A DNA stretch of 64,000 bases from contig NC_081410.1 of NCBI RefSeq assembly GCF_030272615.1, positions 128,579,640 to 128,643,639 of the forward strand, in the 5' to 3' direction. Positions 35,626 through 47,935 of the stretch are shown piece after piece; the stretch's first letter is position 1, and each line of letters begins with the position of its first letter. The position numbers were made by a program, and so were the translations under genes. Source of the DNA: Cryptomeria japonica. Its lineage: Eukaryota > Streptophyta > Pinopsida > Cupressales > Cupressaceae. The notes beneath the pieces are model-generated. The model saw only the letters and a program-made list of their open reading frames with translations, was not told where the DNA came from and did not search any database.

Positions 35626-37114
35626 CCTGTTTTTTCCCTTGGTTGGTTTTTTTGCAATGTTTGTTTTTGATTGTGAGTTTTTCAGTTTAGATGGATGATT
35701 TTCTGAAGTAAAAAATGTAAGCACAACACAAAAAGTACAACCATTTTGCCTAATCTAACAAAAAGTGTATGTTCTGCGAGGATGTGTTCAAATCCCCAAT
35801 GTTTTAACAGGTTTGGATACGAATAATACACTTCAGAAAGACTCTTTATTCAAAGGTCATAAATAATATCATAGCCCACTAGTCTTGATACTTTGTCAGC
35901 TCAAACAGCCGTATCACCCCCTAGAGGGTGCCCATTTTTTTGCCTTTTGCCAGAAATTAACCCAAAGTGAATTGCTTCACAACTGAGTAGTTATCTTGGG
36001 AGATATATGGTGAGTAATCTTGGGGGCAGATTATTCCCCACCCTTGCACTATGATGTTATAAATGTCTGGTTACTGACTCAGTTCAAAGTTTCTATTTCT
36101 ATGGCTCGTAATCAGGCTTCCTATTTGGCCGTCAGTGATAAACTCCCTTAGGAGGCTTCCCAACCTTTAGAAAAAAGGCTTTACACATCTCAAGGATACT
36201 GGGGGAAGGCTAATCGTTGCGTGCAACCGTTGAAAAGGACTTTCATCTCCTTCCACTTTTGATTATAGTGGGTTGGAATACTTGGTGTTAAAGTCGTTCC
36301 CCACTTAGGTCGTTCCCTTCACAATGGCCATAAACAGCTTTAAGCATTGATTTCAACTCCTCGAGAAGGCAGACCTGCTAAAGGATGTAAATGCTTGAAG
36401 GAAAGAAAGTTTTTTAAGAGAGGTCTAGCTTTTTGATCACCCAGTTAAGGGGAGAGCATATACCTTCCTCTTTTAATACAAGGCAATCAAATTTCTTTTT
36501 AAGCCTTCAATTTAGTGATTTGCTAACCTCTACTTGGAGATGTTGCTCCAAGAAAAGCATGGTGTTCCTTTTAGTTTCTCAAAGCAATGATTATTTAATC
36601 TAGTGAAAGAATCTGGTCAACAAAGCAAAATTATCGATGTGGTCAACAAAAGAAAATCGAAAAAGGGGAATAACTTCCCTCTTTTGATTTTGAACAAAAC
36701 TTTGTAAATGAGGTTCTTTCCTTTGCAAAATTTTAAAATGAATCCTTTTATACACCAAAGGATGGTGAGGTTATTTTTAGAGCTATGTTTGCAAAAAGAA
36801 AAGTTTGTGTTGTTCTTTTTAGAGCCTAAAATAAAGGTTTTCTCCTATGAAAGAAAGAAAATTTCTGATAGTGGTTCTTTTTATAGCCTAAAAACAAGGT
36901 GAGTTCAATTTTAGGAAACGAAAATCAAATTTTAAACTAACATAGGTAAGTTAGTAAAAATCTAACTATCTTGATCCTAAGACGAAGCTCCCATCTGCAA
37001 TAAAGTTGTTAGAAACCTGCAAAATAACCAGTGAAAAGATGTTAGGTACCTCGGTGGACTTCCACAAGTCTAATTTCTAACTTTCGGTTACAATTTTTGT
37101 TTTTCTTATTTCTG

Positions 37115-37395
37115 TCTGTGATGCGCTACAGAACAAACTGTACGCGCTACAAAATCACAGTAATGCGCTAAGATAAATCAGTGATGCGCTATACTGTCTT
37201 CGGGATGCGCTACTCTGTGTTCCAGAGACGCTACTCTATTTTTCTCCCGTGCCGAAACCTACAAGAAAAATTTGTATACTGATGCGCTAACAAATAGACT
37301 TGACGCGCTAGATGATGGACTCGATGCGCTGAATAGTGGACTGAATGCGCTAGGCTGTTAACCGGATATGCCAAACAGTTAACTCAACGCACTAA
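37115..37395. repeat. Second block of GCGCTA words in the leader of X
   Basis: Eight exact GCGCTA words plus GACGCTA, GCGCTG and GCACTA variants, next to the PBS. Corresponds in place to the AGCGCT cluster of A at 4050-4265. Confidence 0.82.
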
Positions 37396-37461
37396 TTCAT
37401 TTTTCCCGCGTACCTACAAAAGGGGTTAAATAAAAAAAATGATTTGATATATGGGGTGATG

Positions 37462-37478
37462 CCCCATGGTGGGCACCA
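37462..37478 (-). other. Primer-binding site of element X
   Basis: TGGTGCCCACCATGGGG on the minus strand, four bases after the 5' LTR end ATACA. Different from the primer region shared by B and D. Confidence 0.75.
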
Positions 37479-37482
37479 GAAA

Positions 37483-38843
37483 TGTATGCAGGAAAAGCGG
37501 GTTGATAGAACTCATTATGTGGAAAATGAAGCTCTATGGAGCCTTGCTCACACACCCACAGGACTTCTTGGTGCAAGCTATGGAGTTATGAAGCATAACT
37601 CAGCTTCCCAAGGATGGTTCCATGGTTCTCTATCTTGCACGGTCCCTCAAACCAATGTTTTTGCTCTCAGATCACTGAGCAAAATGGTTTAGGGATGGCA
37701 AATGCAAGAATGAGGGATGCTTTTGTTGATTTTAATATGAGATGCATCCTAAGCTATGCATGATTCTAGAAATGCAATAAACTAATTATAAGATGACAAG
37801 GTTAGTAAACAAACTATCCTAGCATGCTATATTAGTTAATGATTTAAGCTAATGATAATAGAAATACTCTAAAATGCATATTAGATTAATTTCTATTTTA
37901 AAGAGAGGCTAAATGATGAGCATATATGAAATGAAAGCTTGAATGTATTTGAGCATAAGTATGATACTACAAACTTGGATGATGAGAATGGAGGAATGAG
38001 AGCTCTATTTATAGCAAAAATAGGGCAATGGATGGCCAGGATTGAAAGGTTTAATCAAGGGTTGAGTTTGAAAGTTGGGAATCCATGTTTGCAATTGGCA
38101 CCAATGAAATGGTGACAAATGTCAACATAAGACTGGTTGAGAGAAGGGGTTGGAGACATTAAATGCCTGAGAAGACCTCATGGTTACCTTAGGGGGTAAG
38201 GGTTAAGGTTATCCAATGGATAAAGGTTTTATCCAAAGGATAAACTCTTGTGCAAAGGATTAAGGATAACATGGTCAAAGCAATAAATGCTTGATGAGAC
38301 CCTTGGGTAACCATTAATGGTTTGGGAGACTTTCAAAGTTAAGTGGTTGAAGCCTTTAAGGGTTTTCAAAGACTTTGAGGGTTTGAGAAGTGACTTCCCC
38401 TTGCTTAGGGATGTGACAAAGTTTAGGAGATGGGTTAGGTTAATTTAGAAGTGATTAGAAGAGTCTAGAAGGGGGGTTAGGAATAGGGTTTAGGAAGCAA
38501 GTGGGAGATGTAGGATTTTGCAAGTGGATGGAGGGATAATAGGATTTTAATTCAATTTGGTTGTAATTTGGGGAAATCAAATAAATTAGATTTATTTAAT
38601 TTAGGATAAAATATTTAATTGAATTTGAATTTAATTAAAAGTGGATAGAAGGGATTTAATTGAATAAAATGATTTATTCATTAAATGTCAAAAGAGGCCT
38701 AGTGAATTTAATTTAAATAAATTGAGTAATTTACTTAATTTAAATAGAGGAATGTGGGTGATTTAATTAAATTGGATTTAATTAAATAGAGAAATGAACA
38801 TAAAATATTTATTTAGGAATATGGTCATTTTTATACGTCTACA
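37483..38843 (-). repeat. 5' LTR of element X
   Basis: 1361 bp, minus strand TGTAGACGTATAA to CCTGCATACA. TATA box CTATAAATAG on the minus strand at 38005-38014. About 98 percent identical by eye to the split copy at 10941-12016 and 24695-25000. Confidence 0.92.
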
Positions 38844-38848
38844 ATATG

Positions 38849-39924
38849 TAAGTATCTAGTAGATCTAGCCTCAAATCAATAGAGATAAAGTTTAGAATGT
38901 TGATTAGATTCACTGGTTAAAATTTAATTCCCTCTTTTTAATTTGAATTGTGAAAATGCTAAAATTAGGGTAAATGTTTGTAAATTGAAGCAATCATGCA
39001 TAAACAGTGAGCTACAATTGTCAAATGGAGCCACAAACCTGGATTTGAGAAATATGTGAGTGTTTGGATATGTTCCCAGAAGGTCAACCTAAATTTTCGA
39101 GACCAAAATGCCCATCGCTCTGGTCCTTTGAACTTCTCACCATCTAAAAGGGAATCTGTTCATCTCTGTGAATAATATCAATCCTAAAAATTGCAACTTT
39201 GTACCTATTCTTGAACACAATAGAAAAGGGGAGATGGTTGGGAATATGGGTTTTAGGTCAAACCTTTATTTTGAAATCAACCATGAGATAGAATTTAAAT
39301 GTAAATGAAATGTGGTGATAGAAATGATTTTCTTTTGAGGAAAATGCTGAAAATGTCTAAAACAAGTTAATGAAATACCTTTTTATGAAGTTTTGTTTGT
39401 CTTCACAAGGAATTAGGGGTTCATGTAGATACTCTTCATAAAACATAGAACATGAATGTCATCTCCAATGCTTGAATCATGACTTTACTTTTGCTCCAAT
39501 GCTTGAAAGAAGACCAATTGCTTTCTCACTTGAATTTGAATGAATGCTTGATTGATCGAATGTTGGTTTGATTGAATGTAGATCAAAATGAGAGGGGTAC
39601 ACCTCCTTTTATATATGCTTAGTCAAAAACAAATTAATTTTTTGACATGAGCCAACACGAGATCTAAGTTCCCACCTATTTAATGTTATCATTATGAGGC
39701 CACAAAATGGGCCCTAATTGGGAGGACTAGGGCATGGGCGCCCTAGTCCTGGCCAATTAGGGACTCAAGATAAATTTGAGGAGAAAGTGTAGGTGATGAA
39801 AATATTGAGTTTGATGCATGGTGTGAGAAGAATCAAGACTTCAATCAAGCCTTGGGGAATGAACACCGAAGCGAGGGCCCAAATGAACACAGACTTGTAA
39901 GGGAGTACGATTTAGGATGCTACA
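38849..39924 (-). repeat. 5' LTR of element E, inner edge missing
   Basis: Starts TGTAGCATCCTAAATC at 39924 on the minus strand, next to TSD AAAAT. It aligns with 6324-7436 but lacks about the last 50 bases on the leader side, where it abuts the ATATG duplication of X. A minus-strand TATATAAAAGG is at about 39604-39615. Confidence 0.88.
39712..39762. other. Near-perfect 21-bp hairpin in the element E 5' LTR
   Basis: Arms CCCTAATTGG plus AGGACTAGGGC pair with GCCCTAGTCCT plus CCAATTAGGG, separated by one G against CC. The loop is ATGGGC, so the loop junction reads GGGCGCCC. Confidence 0.85.
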
Positions 39925-39929
39925 AAAAT

Positions 39930-41716
39930 ATTGTATACTAACTTTTCTATTGAGAATACAACAAGTTTATATTCTGAAATGTGGTTCCTCCTAAAAGAGG
40001 TTTCCCCACTTACATTTGTGTTATGGTATACTTATTTATATATTTATAACATGTATTTCTCATTTGTTGAATTTTATTATTTTGATAAGTGTTTTTGTGT
40101 ACTTTGATCCCTTTTATTTGGTATCAAAGACTAATCACTTTAATTTTTAGGTTTTGGTAAGAAGGTTTTTTTAACTAATTTTCATTTAAGTGGGGCTTGT
40201 AGAAGGGTTTTATCTTATTCTAGAAAGAGATTGAAAGCACATCCAAAATAGAAATGAAAAATTTCTTAGGCACAAACATTAAAATTTGGAAGTTCAAGAT
40301 GGAGGATATGCTATAGTATCTACTTCTAAGATAATTATATGCTATAGTATCTAGTTCCAAGATTTATACTATTTAACAAGAATCCTAAGACAAGATGGAT
40401 GAAAAAGATAAGAGTCTCATTAGAATCTATTTAGTTGATTTAGTATTACTAATTATGTATGAAGAGATCATCAAAATTCTTATTTAAAATAAACTGATAG
40501 ATTTGTGACAAGGAAAATATATCATCTCATTAATTATTCAAATATAGTGCATACTTTATATTTTAAACATATTTTAGTGACTTTATATCAAGACTAAAAG
40601 TATTTAACTATCATATAATAAGATATACAATGTGTTCTCTTTCTTAATTTCTCTTTATATATTTATGTCTAAATAGTTGTATAATCTACATATTTAATAT
40701 ACATTTCTATCATCTTGTGAAAAAAGGTATCTCTCAAAACAAACATAGAATTTGGATCTAGATAATGATGGGTTCCAATATTGTTTTAGCTTGTTGGAGC
40801 TATTATAAATGGCTTTGAAATTAACAAAACCAACTCTAAAAGTAAATAAAACTAGTTATATATTAAACCAAATACCAAATTTTTGCATAGTCACAACCTT
40901 TATGATTTAGTGTAGAAAATGATGGTTTCTACCACCTATTCCTATAATTTTGAGCATATTATCTAAAGAGTTTGAGTCAAAATTTAATAATTTTATCCAC
41001 ATACTATTGTTAAAATGCCCAATTTACTAATTTAAAGATGCTTTTTACATTTTTTATTTCTTGCTAATTTGAGGAGTTAGCCACTCCAATCCAAATTCAC
41101 TAAAGAATCAACCCTTCAATATATCCATAGGAGTCTAGAACATTCTAGTTTAATTAAACCAAGCATTGCATATTAAATAAGAAGTAAACTATTATATCAT
41201 ATCTTCCAATCCTTGGACACTAAAATATGAGATACTAAACTAATAGTATCTAGTTCAATGTAAACTTATTATAGCTCAAGATGGAGGATATGGTATAGTA
41301 TCTAGTTCATACATTAAACTAATAAGTAAAATAATAACTTTACTATTATTATAGAATATCCTCCAATCCTTGGATACTAAACCAATGCCCCTATTTATGA
41401 TCAATTCAACTATTATATGAGACAATACCTCACAATCCTTCGATACTAAGAATATTATTTTTAAGTTCAATGAAAACAAAAAAGATCATTTAGAAAAATA
41501 TTCTTTTCACAATACAAGCTTAGTTTGAATGTAGAGAGAAATTTTAGTTTTTGATAGTAGCATTAGTATGCAATTTTTAGTTTTCATTATTTATGAGAAA
41601 GAAATAATCGTGATATCAATCAAGGAGTAAGGATTGACTTGGAAGGGAGTAGGTATTACTTTTTGAAGGAGAAAATACTATGGTATTTCATATTTTTAAC
41701 ATTTCATTTCAATATT
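39930..41716. other. AT-rich spacer without genes
   Basis: No coding sequence is seen. A phrase CAAGATGGAGGATATG followed by TATAGTATCTA occurs at about 40297 and 41278, and related ATCCTTGGATACTAA phrases recur near 41210-41450, so this is probably decayed repeat. Confidence 0.55.
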
Positions 41717-42081
41717 TGTTTACATAAATTTAATTAATTTATATAATCATATATTAGTTTTTACTATCACATTCTTATTTAGGTTCTAGGTGTCATTATA
41801 TAGAAGTTAGTTATAATGCAACCATGTTCACCTCATTAACTTTTAGTTATTTAGGCATTTAATATTTGCACCATGCATTTAATTTATGTATTAAGGGTAG
41901 CTATACATACCCTATCATTTCTTGTATACATAAGCAAGGCCTCTCATTGTATATTACATATCCAACCATTACTCAATCAATGCACTATTATGCAAGTTAT
42001 CTTGTCATTCTCTCTTGTGGAAGCTATTTTTGTCTAGCAAAGATTCTAGGGGTGTTGAGGAGTCACCTATCTCATCCTACA
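41717..42081 (+). repeat. 5' LTR of element F
   Basis: Ends CATCCTACA right before the PBS. From TAGGTGTCATT at about 41787 onward it is clearly homologous to 62935-63228, including CATGCATTTAAT and AAGCAAGGC blocks. The start at 41717 is inferred from length. Confidence 0.65.
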
Positions 42082-42101
42082 TGGTATTAGAGCTCTAGTT
42101 C
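42082..42101 (+). other. Primer-binding site of element F
   Basis: TGGTATTAGAGCTCTAGT, one mismatch from the common plant initiator tRNA-Met complement TGGTATCAGAGC. Confidence 0.85.
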
Positions 42102-42703
42102 TACATACATCTTCCTAGATTTGAGAGTGATCATATGGCTTGAAGATCTTGTAGGGTGTATTTTGGGGTTTGACTGAACTCAAAGTTGAATCCGAGGAAT
42201 CAATAAAATTCAAGATTGGCTTTTATTTCATCAAATTTTGACATTTTTGTAAAATTTGTTAAGTGTTTCTAGTTTGAGGGGGGGGGGGGGTGGGGTGTTA
42301 TTTTTGCATTAGATTTGCATTTTCTACAAGTCAAATAGAAAAAAAGATTTAGGGTTTTATTCCTAGGATCAAAAATTAATTGATTATCTATTATAGTTTG
42401 CAAATACAAAACATATCTACAAAATAATTTCTAGCCAAAGAGCATCACACGTCCATTTTTCAATAGGTTGAAGGTTGAATTTATTTCATTTTCTCATCTT
42501 CTACTTGTTGGATTGAATAATTTTTTGGGGTTTTTGTTATGTTTTGTATTTAGGGAATATATTTTACACAAATCAAATCAAACAAAACCTTTTTTATTGG
42601 AAAGATCATTTTTTCAAGTGAAAATTCAATTTTTTTAAAAATTCATTTGTTTTTCCCTTAGGTGTTGGATTTCAACTAACAAGATATCGATTGTAACAAG
42701 ATA
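42102..42703 (+). other. Element F internal part, no gene
   Basis: Non-coding, with a run of eleven G at 42280-42290. It ends in an 18-bp direct duplication (42679-42714) that overlaps the edge of LTR H. Confidence 0.55.
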
Positions 42704-44697
42704 TCGATTGTAGTACCCCTCCTCGGTTGAACTTATTAGACTCATATTTCACTATTGTTACTTTCAGTGGATACATTACCATTATGTGTTATTCAGACTT
42801 ATATGACTTTATTTCATGCTTTATCTGAATATGAGATGCATACTTTATTTTCAGTATTTCAGTACTTGCAAATGGTGATAATTTATGGATTAGTGTTATG
42901 TACTGACACTTTACTTTATCTATGCAATGTGTAATTATATGTTGCGTGTCTGCGAGTGTATTGGATGCAAGGGGACGGTTTTCCTTCACTCACTCTAGTG
43001 AGACAGGGAACGTCGTGATTCTCCTTCATCGGTGTGCATGTCATGTTTTCTATATTGTATATATGCATGTGTGGTTTGGTGATACAGGATATTGTAGATA
43101 CAAGTACCAGGTAGGTACGAGGTATCGTCTCCACCTAGCTTCACAGGTATGAGCGTGCCTTATATTTGTCCGATGGAAGTGGAGGAGGTAGTAGTTGACC
43201 CTATTTTACCCTGTTACATTCTTGTGAGTCTCGTCAATTGGTCGTCCTGGTCAGTTTGTTCGGCCTTCGTATTTTGTCGTTTGACTTTTCTGGGTCTTTG
43301 CTTGGGGTTTGCTCAGTTTGTGTGTGTAGTGGATTTAATTAATTAATTAAATGTATGGAGTTATCTCATAGTTGGTATTTTTGAATTATGTATTTTATGC
43401 ATTGAGATTTTTAATTTAATTAATTAAAAGAAGTTATTAAATTAGGTTGCAAGTTGCATTGTATTAGAAATATATCTTATTTAAATTTTAGTGAAAAATA
43501 AATTAGAATAATTTCATTTATTGTTTCCTAGAATTTTAAATAATAAATGAATAAAAGAATAAATTAGAGTTAAGTATTGCTTTATTTTCCTTTTTAGGAA
43601 ATTAATTATTTAGCATGAGGAAAGAAAAGAAAAGAAAGAAAAACCAAAAAAAAAAGAAAGGGATTATGATTTTTACATATTCATTTTAATTATCTTTTTG
43701 GTGGGAGTTAGAAAAGAAAAGAAAAGAAAATTTCTTTTATTAATTATAAAATATTAGGTTTTGAAAAATAATGTGCAAACCTAAAAGTTTAGGTTAAATG
43801 GTTTATATCTTTTTCTTTTTGGGAGTTCATGGGAAGGAGGCGGCTGTGCATGAAAGGAATTCTTGAAAATTTATGGAGGCTTGTTCTTGAGAAGGTGAAG
43901 ATTTTGGAGTTGTTGGGAAGGAGGCTTGGGTTTCAGAATTGGAAGCTTGTTGAAGGATAGGATCTCTCCAACAAAGTTCTTCTAGGAAAGCTATACAGGT
44001 TGGGTGGCCTCTTCTGGTTGTTTTTAAAGAAAATATTTTATTTCTTCCCTCATTTTGAATGATGTGTGTTTTAGAAAAGAAAAATATGGATGTTTAGAAT
44101 GCGTGCAGTAGTTTTGGAATGAAGATTATGAAAGTTATTAAAAAAAAATCAGTCTATGTGTGTTAAAAATAAATTTTCAAATTTAAAACCTCTTTCTAGT
44201 TATTTCCTGTTCTCGGCCAAAATCCTTTCTTGATATTTATTTTTAGTTTTTGGAAAGAAGTTATTTCCATGAGTGTTTGTAGATTTAAAAAATTTGGAGG
44301 AATTTGGAAAAGTTATTTGGCAAAAATTCTGCCAAGATTTTTTTTACTATGCATAAAAGTTGCAAGTTTTGGGAGAAATGAGATTTGCCAGAGAAAATGT
44401 TTCCTCTTGTTTTGGTAATTGTTTCGATAATTTTGGACTGTGATTGAGTTTTTCTCTTTCCTTTACTATTTTAGAGATTTAACTAGAGATTTAATTATCT
44501 TTGTTATTTATTCTAGATGTTAGTTAAGTTTTATGTATCTTTGTATTTGACTGTTAATTTATGCAAATTACTATGGTAATAAATTTATTGGGTTATTAAA
44601 AGTTATGGCAAATGTGTGTTAATTAATTATTTTATTTGGGGGAAATTTATTTTATTTTATTTTTTGTTTGTTTGGTGTGTTGTGGGGAGGCAGAGCC

Positions 44698-44820
44698 TGC
44701 TACCCACGGTAGCAGAGGCTACCCAAAGGTAGCGGCTGCTACCATAAGGTAGTAGCGCTACCCAAGGGTAGTGGTTGCTACCGTATGGTAGCACCTACCT
44801 TGCGGTAGCCTGTAGCTACC
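44698..44820. repeat. Cluster of GCTACC/GGTAGC inverted words
   Basis: About seven GCTACC words alternate with five or more GGTAGC words with 3-6 base spacers, so the strand can fold on itself in many registers. Confidence 0.85.
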
Positions 44821-44882
44821 TAAAAAAATTTAAAATTATTATTTTTTTTTTAATTTTAAATTTTTATTTATTTTTATATAAG

Positions 44883-44938
44883 CAATATATATATATATAC
44901 ATATATATACATATACATATGTATATATATATATATAC

Positions 44939-45016
<78 letters not shown>

Positions 45017-45062
45017 GTATATATATATGTATATATATGTATATATATGTATATATATATGC
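44883..45062. repeat. TA microsatellite
   Basis: About 180 bp of nearly pure TA dinucleotide with occasional CA/GT interruptions. ORFs across it are artefacts. Confidence 0.95.
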
Positions 45063-46509
45063 AGTTATAAACATAGATTTTTTTAAAGCATTTTGTTTAA
45101 TATTCTTTGGGTTAAAATATGAGTTCTTCATAAATTTTAGATATTGGAAATTGAAAGTTAAAGTTTCTTTTAATATGTAGATGTTATTTTTGAAAAGTAA
45201 ATTTTCAATTTAGTATGCAAATTTTATTATTGAAAATTAAATATTTTTTTTTAGTATATATATATTTTGAATATGATTTATTACATGGTTTATATTCGAA
45301 GAATATATACTCATGTAATTATATTATATTATTATATATATTTTAATTTGGAATAAAATCTAGGATATGGAAACCTTTTTAATTGGAATATTTGGATATT
45401 GTTCTCAAACATATGACTAGGGGAAAATTAATTCAATGTGATAAATTTAGCTTTTATACAATGGCAACTTGGAATTTCCTTTATGATAGAGTGTATTATC
45501 TTATTTTCTAAAATAACTTTAATTGCAAGTTATTTATGCTTTCGGCTATTTTATGAAAAGATTGCCTGTTTTAGAATCTTTGTGTTAATGATATTTTCAG
45601 TCAAGTATTATTTCGTTGCAATTTTGGTTAAGTTGTCGTCATGTTATATATGGATATACCCCTTGGTCAGGTGTTGTTGTGTAAACCTGTCGATGTGAGC
45701 CATGGTGTGTTTTATCCATTTGGTCAATCCTAGTTTACGAATAGTTTACCTTTTACTTGTTTTTGGTCAGGATTAGTTATGGTTGTCAGTTTTGCCATAG
45801 TGTTCTCATTGAGAGATAACTTTCCTGTCAGTGTTCTATGAGAGAGAGTGGCTTTCAAGCAAGGTCCACGCCCAAAGTGGATGGCAAGATAACCCCCCGA
45901 AAGTTAGTTAAGAAGTGATAACCTAATAATTGATTAGGGGGTGGGTAGCTAAAATATTAAACTAAGATAATGTGCCTCGCACATGGTTGAGTGCTTGTAT
46001 AGGCTCAGGATGTGGTGAGAAGGCCTGGAATGGCAAACCTACCACCTTTTCTTCACGAAAGGATTGGTAGGGTCCGCATGATGCTTAGATGGAGTCGGGG
46101 GTTTGGGAGAGGTTACCAGGATAACCCAGGATGGGGGTCAGGACCTATGGAATGTATGTTAACTCAATTGGTTTAACTCTTATGTATAAATGAATTATGG
46201 ATGAATAAATGCAATTGATTACTTTAATTCTTTCATTATGGAATTTAGATGCATGTGTAGGATTTATCTTAAACATTTAATTTTCCTAATTAGATGAACA
46301 ATTGGATTAACCATGGTGTTAATATAATTTACAAAGTAATCTTCATTGGTAACCCTTAGGAAATCTTGTGTTAGACTTTTGTTGTGTTACTAAATGTGCA
46401 ATTGTTATAATTAAAGCACTTATCTTTTATAAAAATAAATAAAATTCACCCTTTAGTTACCTAGTTGTGTGGTTTTCCTTTAGGGTTTCTGGTAGGGCAT
46501 TACATCGAC

Positions 46510-47930
46510 AAAAAGATGGTTCCACCAACTCCATAGTGGTGTAGGTTATTTTTGTAGTTTTTACTATTTGATAAAATTTATTGCAACCTAAAGTTAGATA
46601 TTCCATTTTGGACCTCTGAGCTCATAACTTTTTGCCATGATCTTCGATTTTCCCAATTCTTGAAGCATTGGAAAGGTATTGAGGAACTTTACCATTGTGC
46701 TCATACATCTTTTAGATTTAACTTGAGGTTTTTTTTTGTTTTTTTTTTACCATATGGTAAATTAATTGATTGCTTGGACATCCTAATTCCTAGAGAGTTT
46801 TTATCTTTTTGGAAAGGCTTGACTTGTAGCATTGATCATATCTGGCAGTTTCTATATTCATGTGATGGTTCTATCTTTGTGATTTTGAAGAATAATCATA
46901 GTTTTTAATGAGTTTAATTTCATTCTCCTTTTATCATTTTTAATTGGGGGGTCTACAAATAATGAAGAGATGGTATCATAACACACCTTATATGGCTTCA
47001 TTTGTTGCCCCACTTGTATAATCTTGTACCCAAATAGGCCTAGTTAGAAATTTTCTTGGACTTGCAAAAGGGATCATGTCTTAGGAGTTATTTATATGCA
47101 TGTAGATGATGACATATTAAAGTATTATGTTGATATTGAGTGTCCTTGTTCCCTTTGGACTAAAATTTGGGAGTTATGTGGAGATTCTGATATTCGACCA
47201 TTTCCAAATGAACCTGTTTTAGGTTGTAATGTGCCTCTTCACTTTCCATAAAGGATTCCCTATGATTTTGATACTACTAGGAGATTTTAATCTTTGGAGT
47301 AATTTGAAACTTAAAAATATGGATGAGGTTACTTCAGAGGTTCAGGTGATCTTCAAAGATAGTTGATGTACTTTTACTTCCATTGATTTCTTGTGCATGG
47401 TCATTTGAGACTTATGTTATTGCTATTCATCAAAACCATCATTGTCTTTTAGATTTAGAGGACACATTTGAGGGGTTATCTCCCTTCTTTTATGATAGAC
47501 ATTGCATTCCTATTGTCAAATTGTATTCATCTTTGGAGCTTGTCCAATATCAATTTCTACATAGCTCTAGTTTGTCACCTTCTTCATTGACTAAGCATGT
47601 ACTTGATTGAATTGTGGCATCATCATATTTCATAGAAAATGAGACACATGAGTATTTTTTAGAGGCCCATCATCATAATTCTTCTTGCTTCCATCTTTCA
47701 AAGTATATCTTCAATGAGGAGCATTCTTGCATTTATACTTGGTGTTTTTCTTCATAAAGGGAGAAATTTGTTTGTATGCATTGGATCATGTTTAGCTTTT
47801 AGAGAATTACCTTTTTTTGTAGGAGATTATGCATTATGGGGCAATTATTTGTCTCTCTCTTACCCTCTCATAGGGGGATATTGATCTTTGTGATGGATTA
47901 AATAGCTCTTGGGGGAATTGATGAGACTTC
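46510..47930 (+). other. Element F internal part, no gene recognised
   Basis: Between LTR H and element G. Composition is less AT-rich than the flanks, and short ORFs at 46660-46908 and 47383-47610 have no motif I recognise. It could be decayed coding sequence of F. Confidence 0.5.
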
Positions 47931-47935
47931 CATAT

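Larger units (their letters stand above)
34344..37461 (-). other. Long leader of element X
   Basis: 3.1 kb between PBS and gag, with no credible ORF. The middle part, 35640-37110, aligns with the leader of A. Two blocks of GCGCTA words flank this part. A TTTGGCGCACTTTG stretch on the minus strand near 34885-34899 resembles a primer site of other gypsy groups but lies 2.5 kb from the LTR. Confidence 0.7.
10941..38843 (-). mobile_element. Element X: complete Tat-like Ty3/gypsy retrotransposon, interrupted by element B
   Basis: The TSD ATATG is at 10936-10940 and 38844-38848. The LTRs start TGTAGACGTATAA and end CCTGCATACA on the minus strand. Going 5' to 3' on the minus strand: 5' LTR 37483-38843, PBS 37462-37478, leader, one gag-pol frame 34343-26904, 3' UTR with tandem repeats, polypurine tract at 25001-25017, and 3' LTR 25000-10941, which contains the whole of element B. 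Without B it is about 15.2 kb. It sits inside the gag of element E. By eye the LTRs differ at roughly 27 positions over about 1360 bases, half of them in the first 240 bases at the inner end. Confidence 0.92.
6324..39924 (-). mobile_element. Element E: old gag-only Ty3/gypsy element, split by element X
   Basis: The outer boundaries are set by the TSD AAAAT at 6319-6323 and 39925-39929, directly next to LTR ends TGCTAATT (6324) and GATGCTACA (39924). Without the nested insertion the element is about 5.7 kb: 3' LTR 6324-7436, 3' UTR, a gag gene (8300-10935) and a 5' LTR (38849-39924). Element X sits between gag and the 5' LTR. The leader, the N-terminal part of gag and about 50 bases of the 5' LTR inner edge are missing, so a deletion took place in addition to the X insertion. 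The gag is homologous to that of element D along its whole surviving length, and there is no RT, RNase H or integrase. LTRs are visibly more diverged from each other than those of X, B or D, so E is the oldest of this nest. Confidence 0.88.
42709..46504. mobile_element. Element H: apparent solo LTR of a large gypsy-type element, 3.8 kb
   Basis: It starts TGTAGTACCCCTCC and ends GGGCATTACA, flanked by TCGAT (42704-42708) and TCGAC (46505-46509), a TSD with one change. It is non-coding apart from short unsupported ORFs and has no PBS, polypurine tract or internal region, hence solo LTR. It contains purine/pyrimidine-biased tracts near 43620-43750, a block of GGTAGC/GCTACC inverted words and a long TA microsatellite. 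Confidence 0.6.

Noticed and set aside
44775-45131. Tyr/Ile-rich ORFs on both strands
   Set aside because: They are translations of the TA microsatellite.
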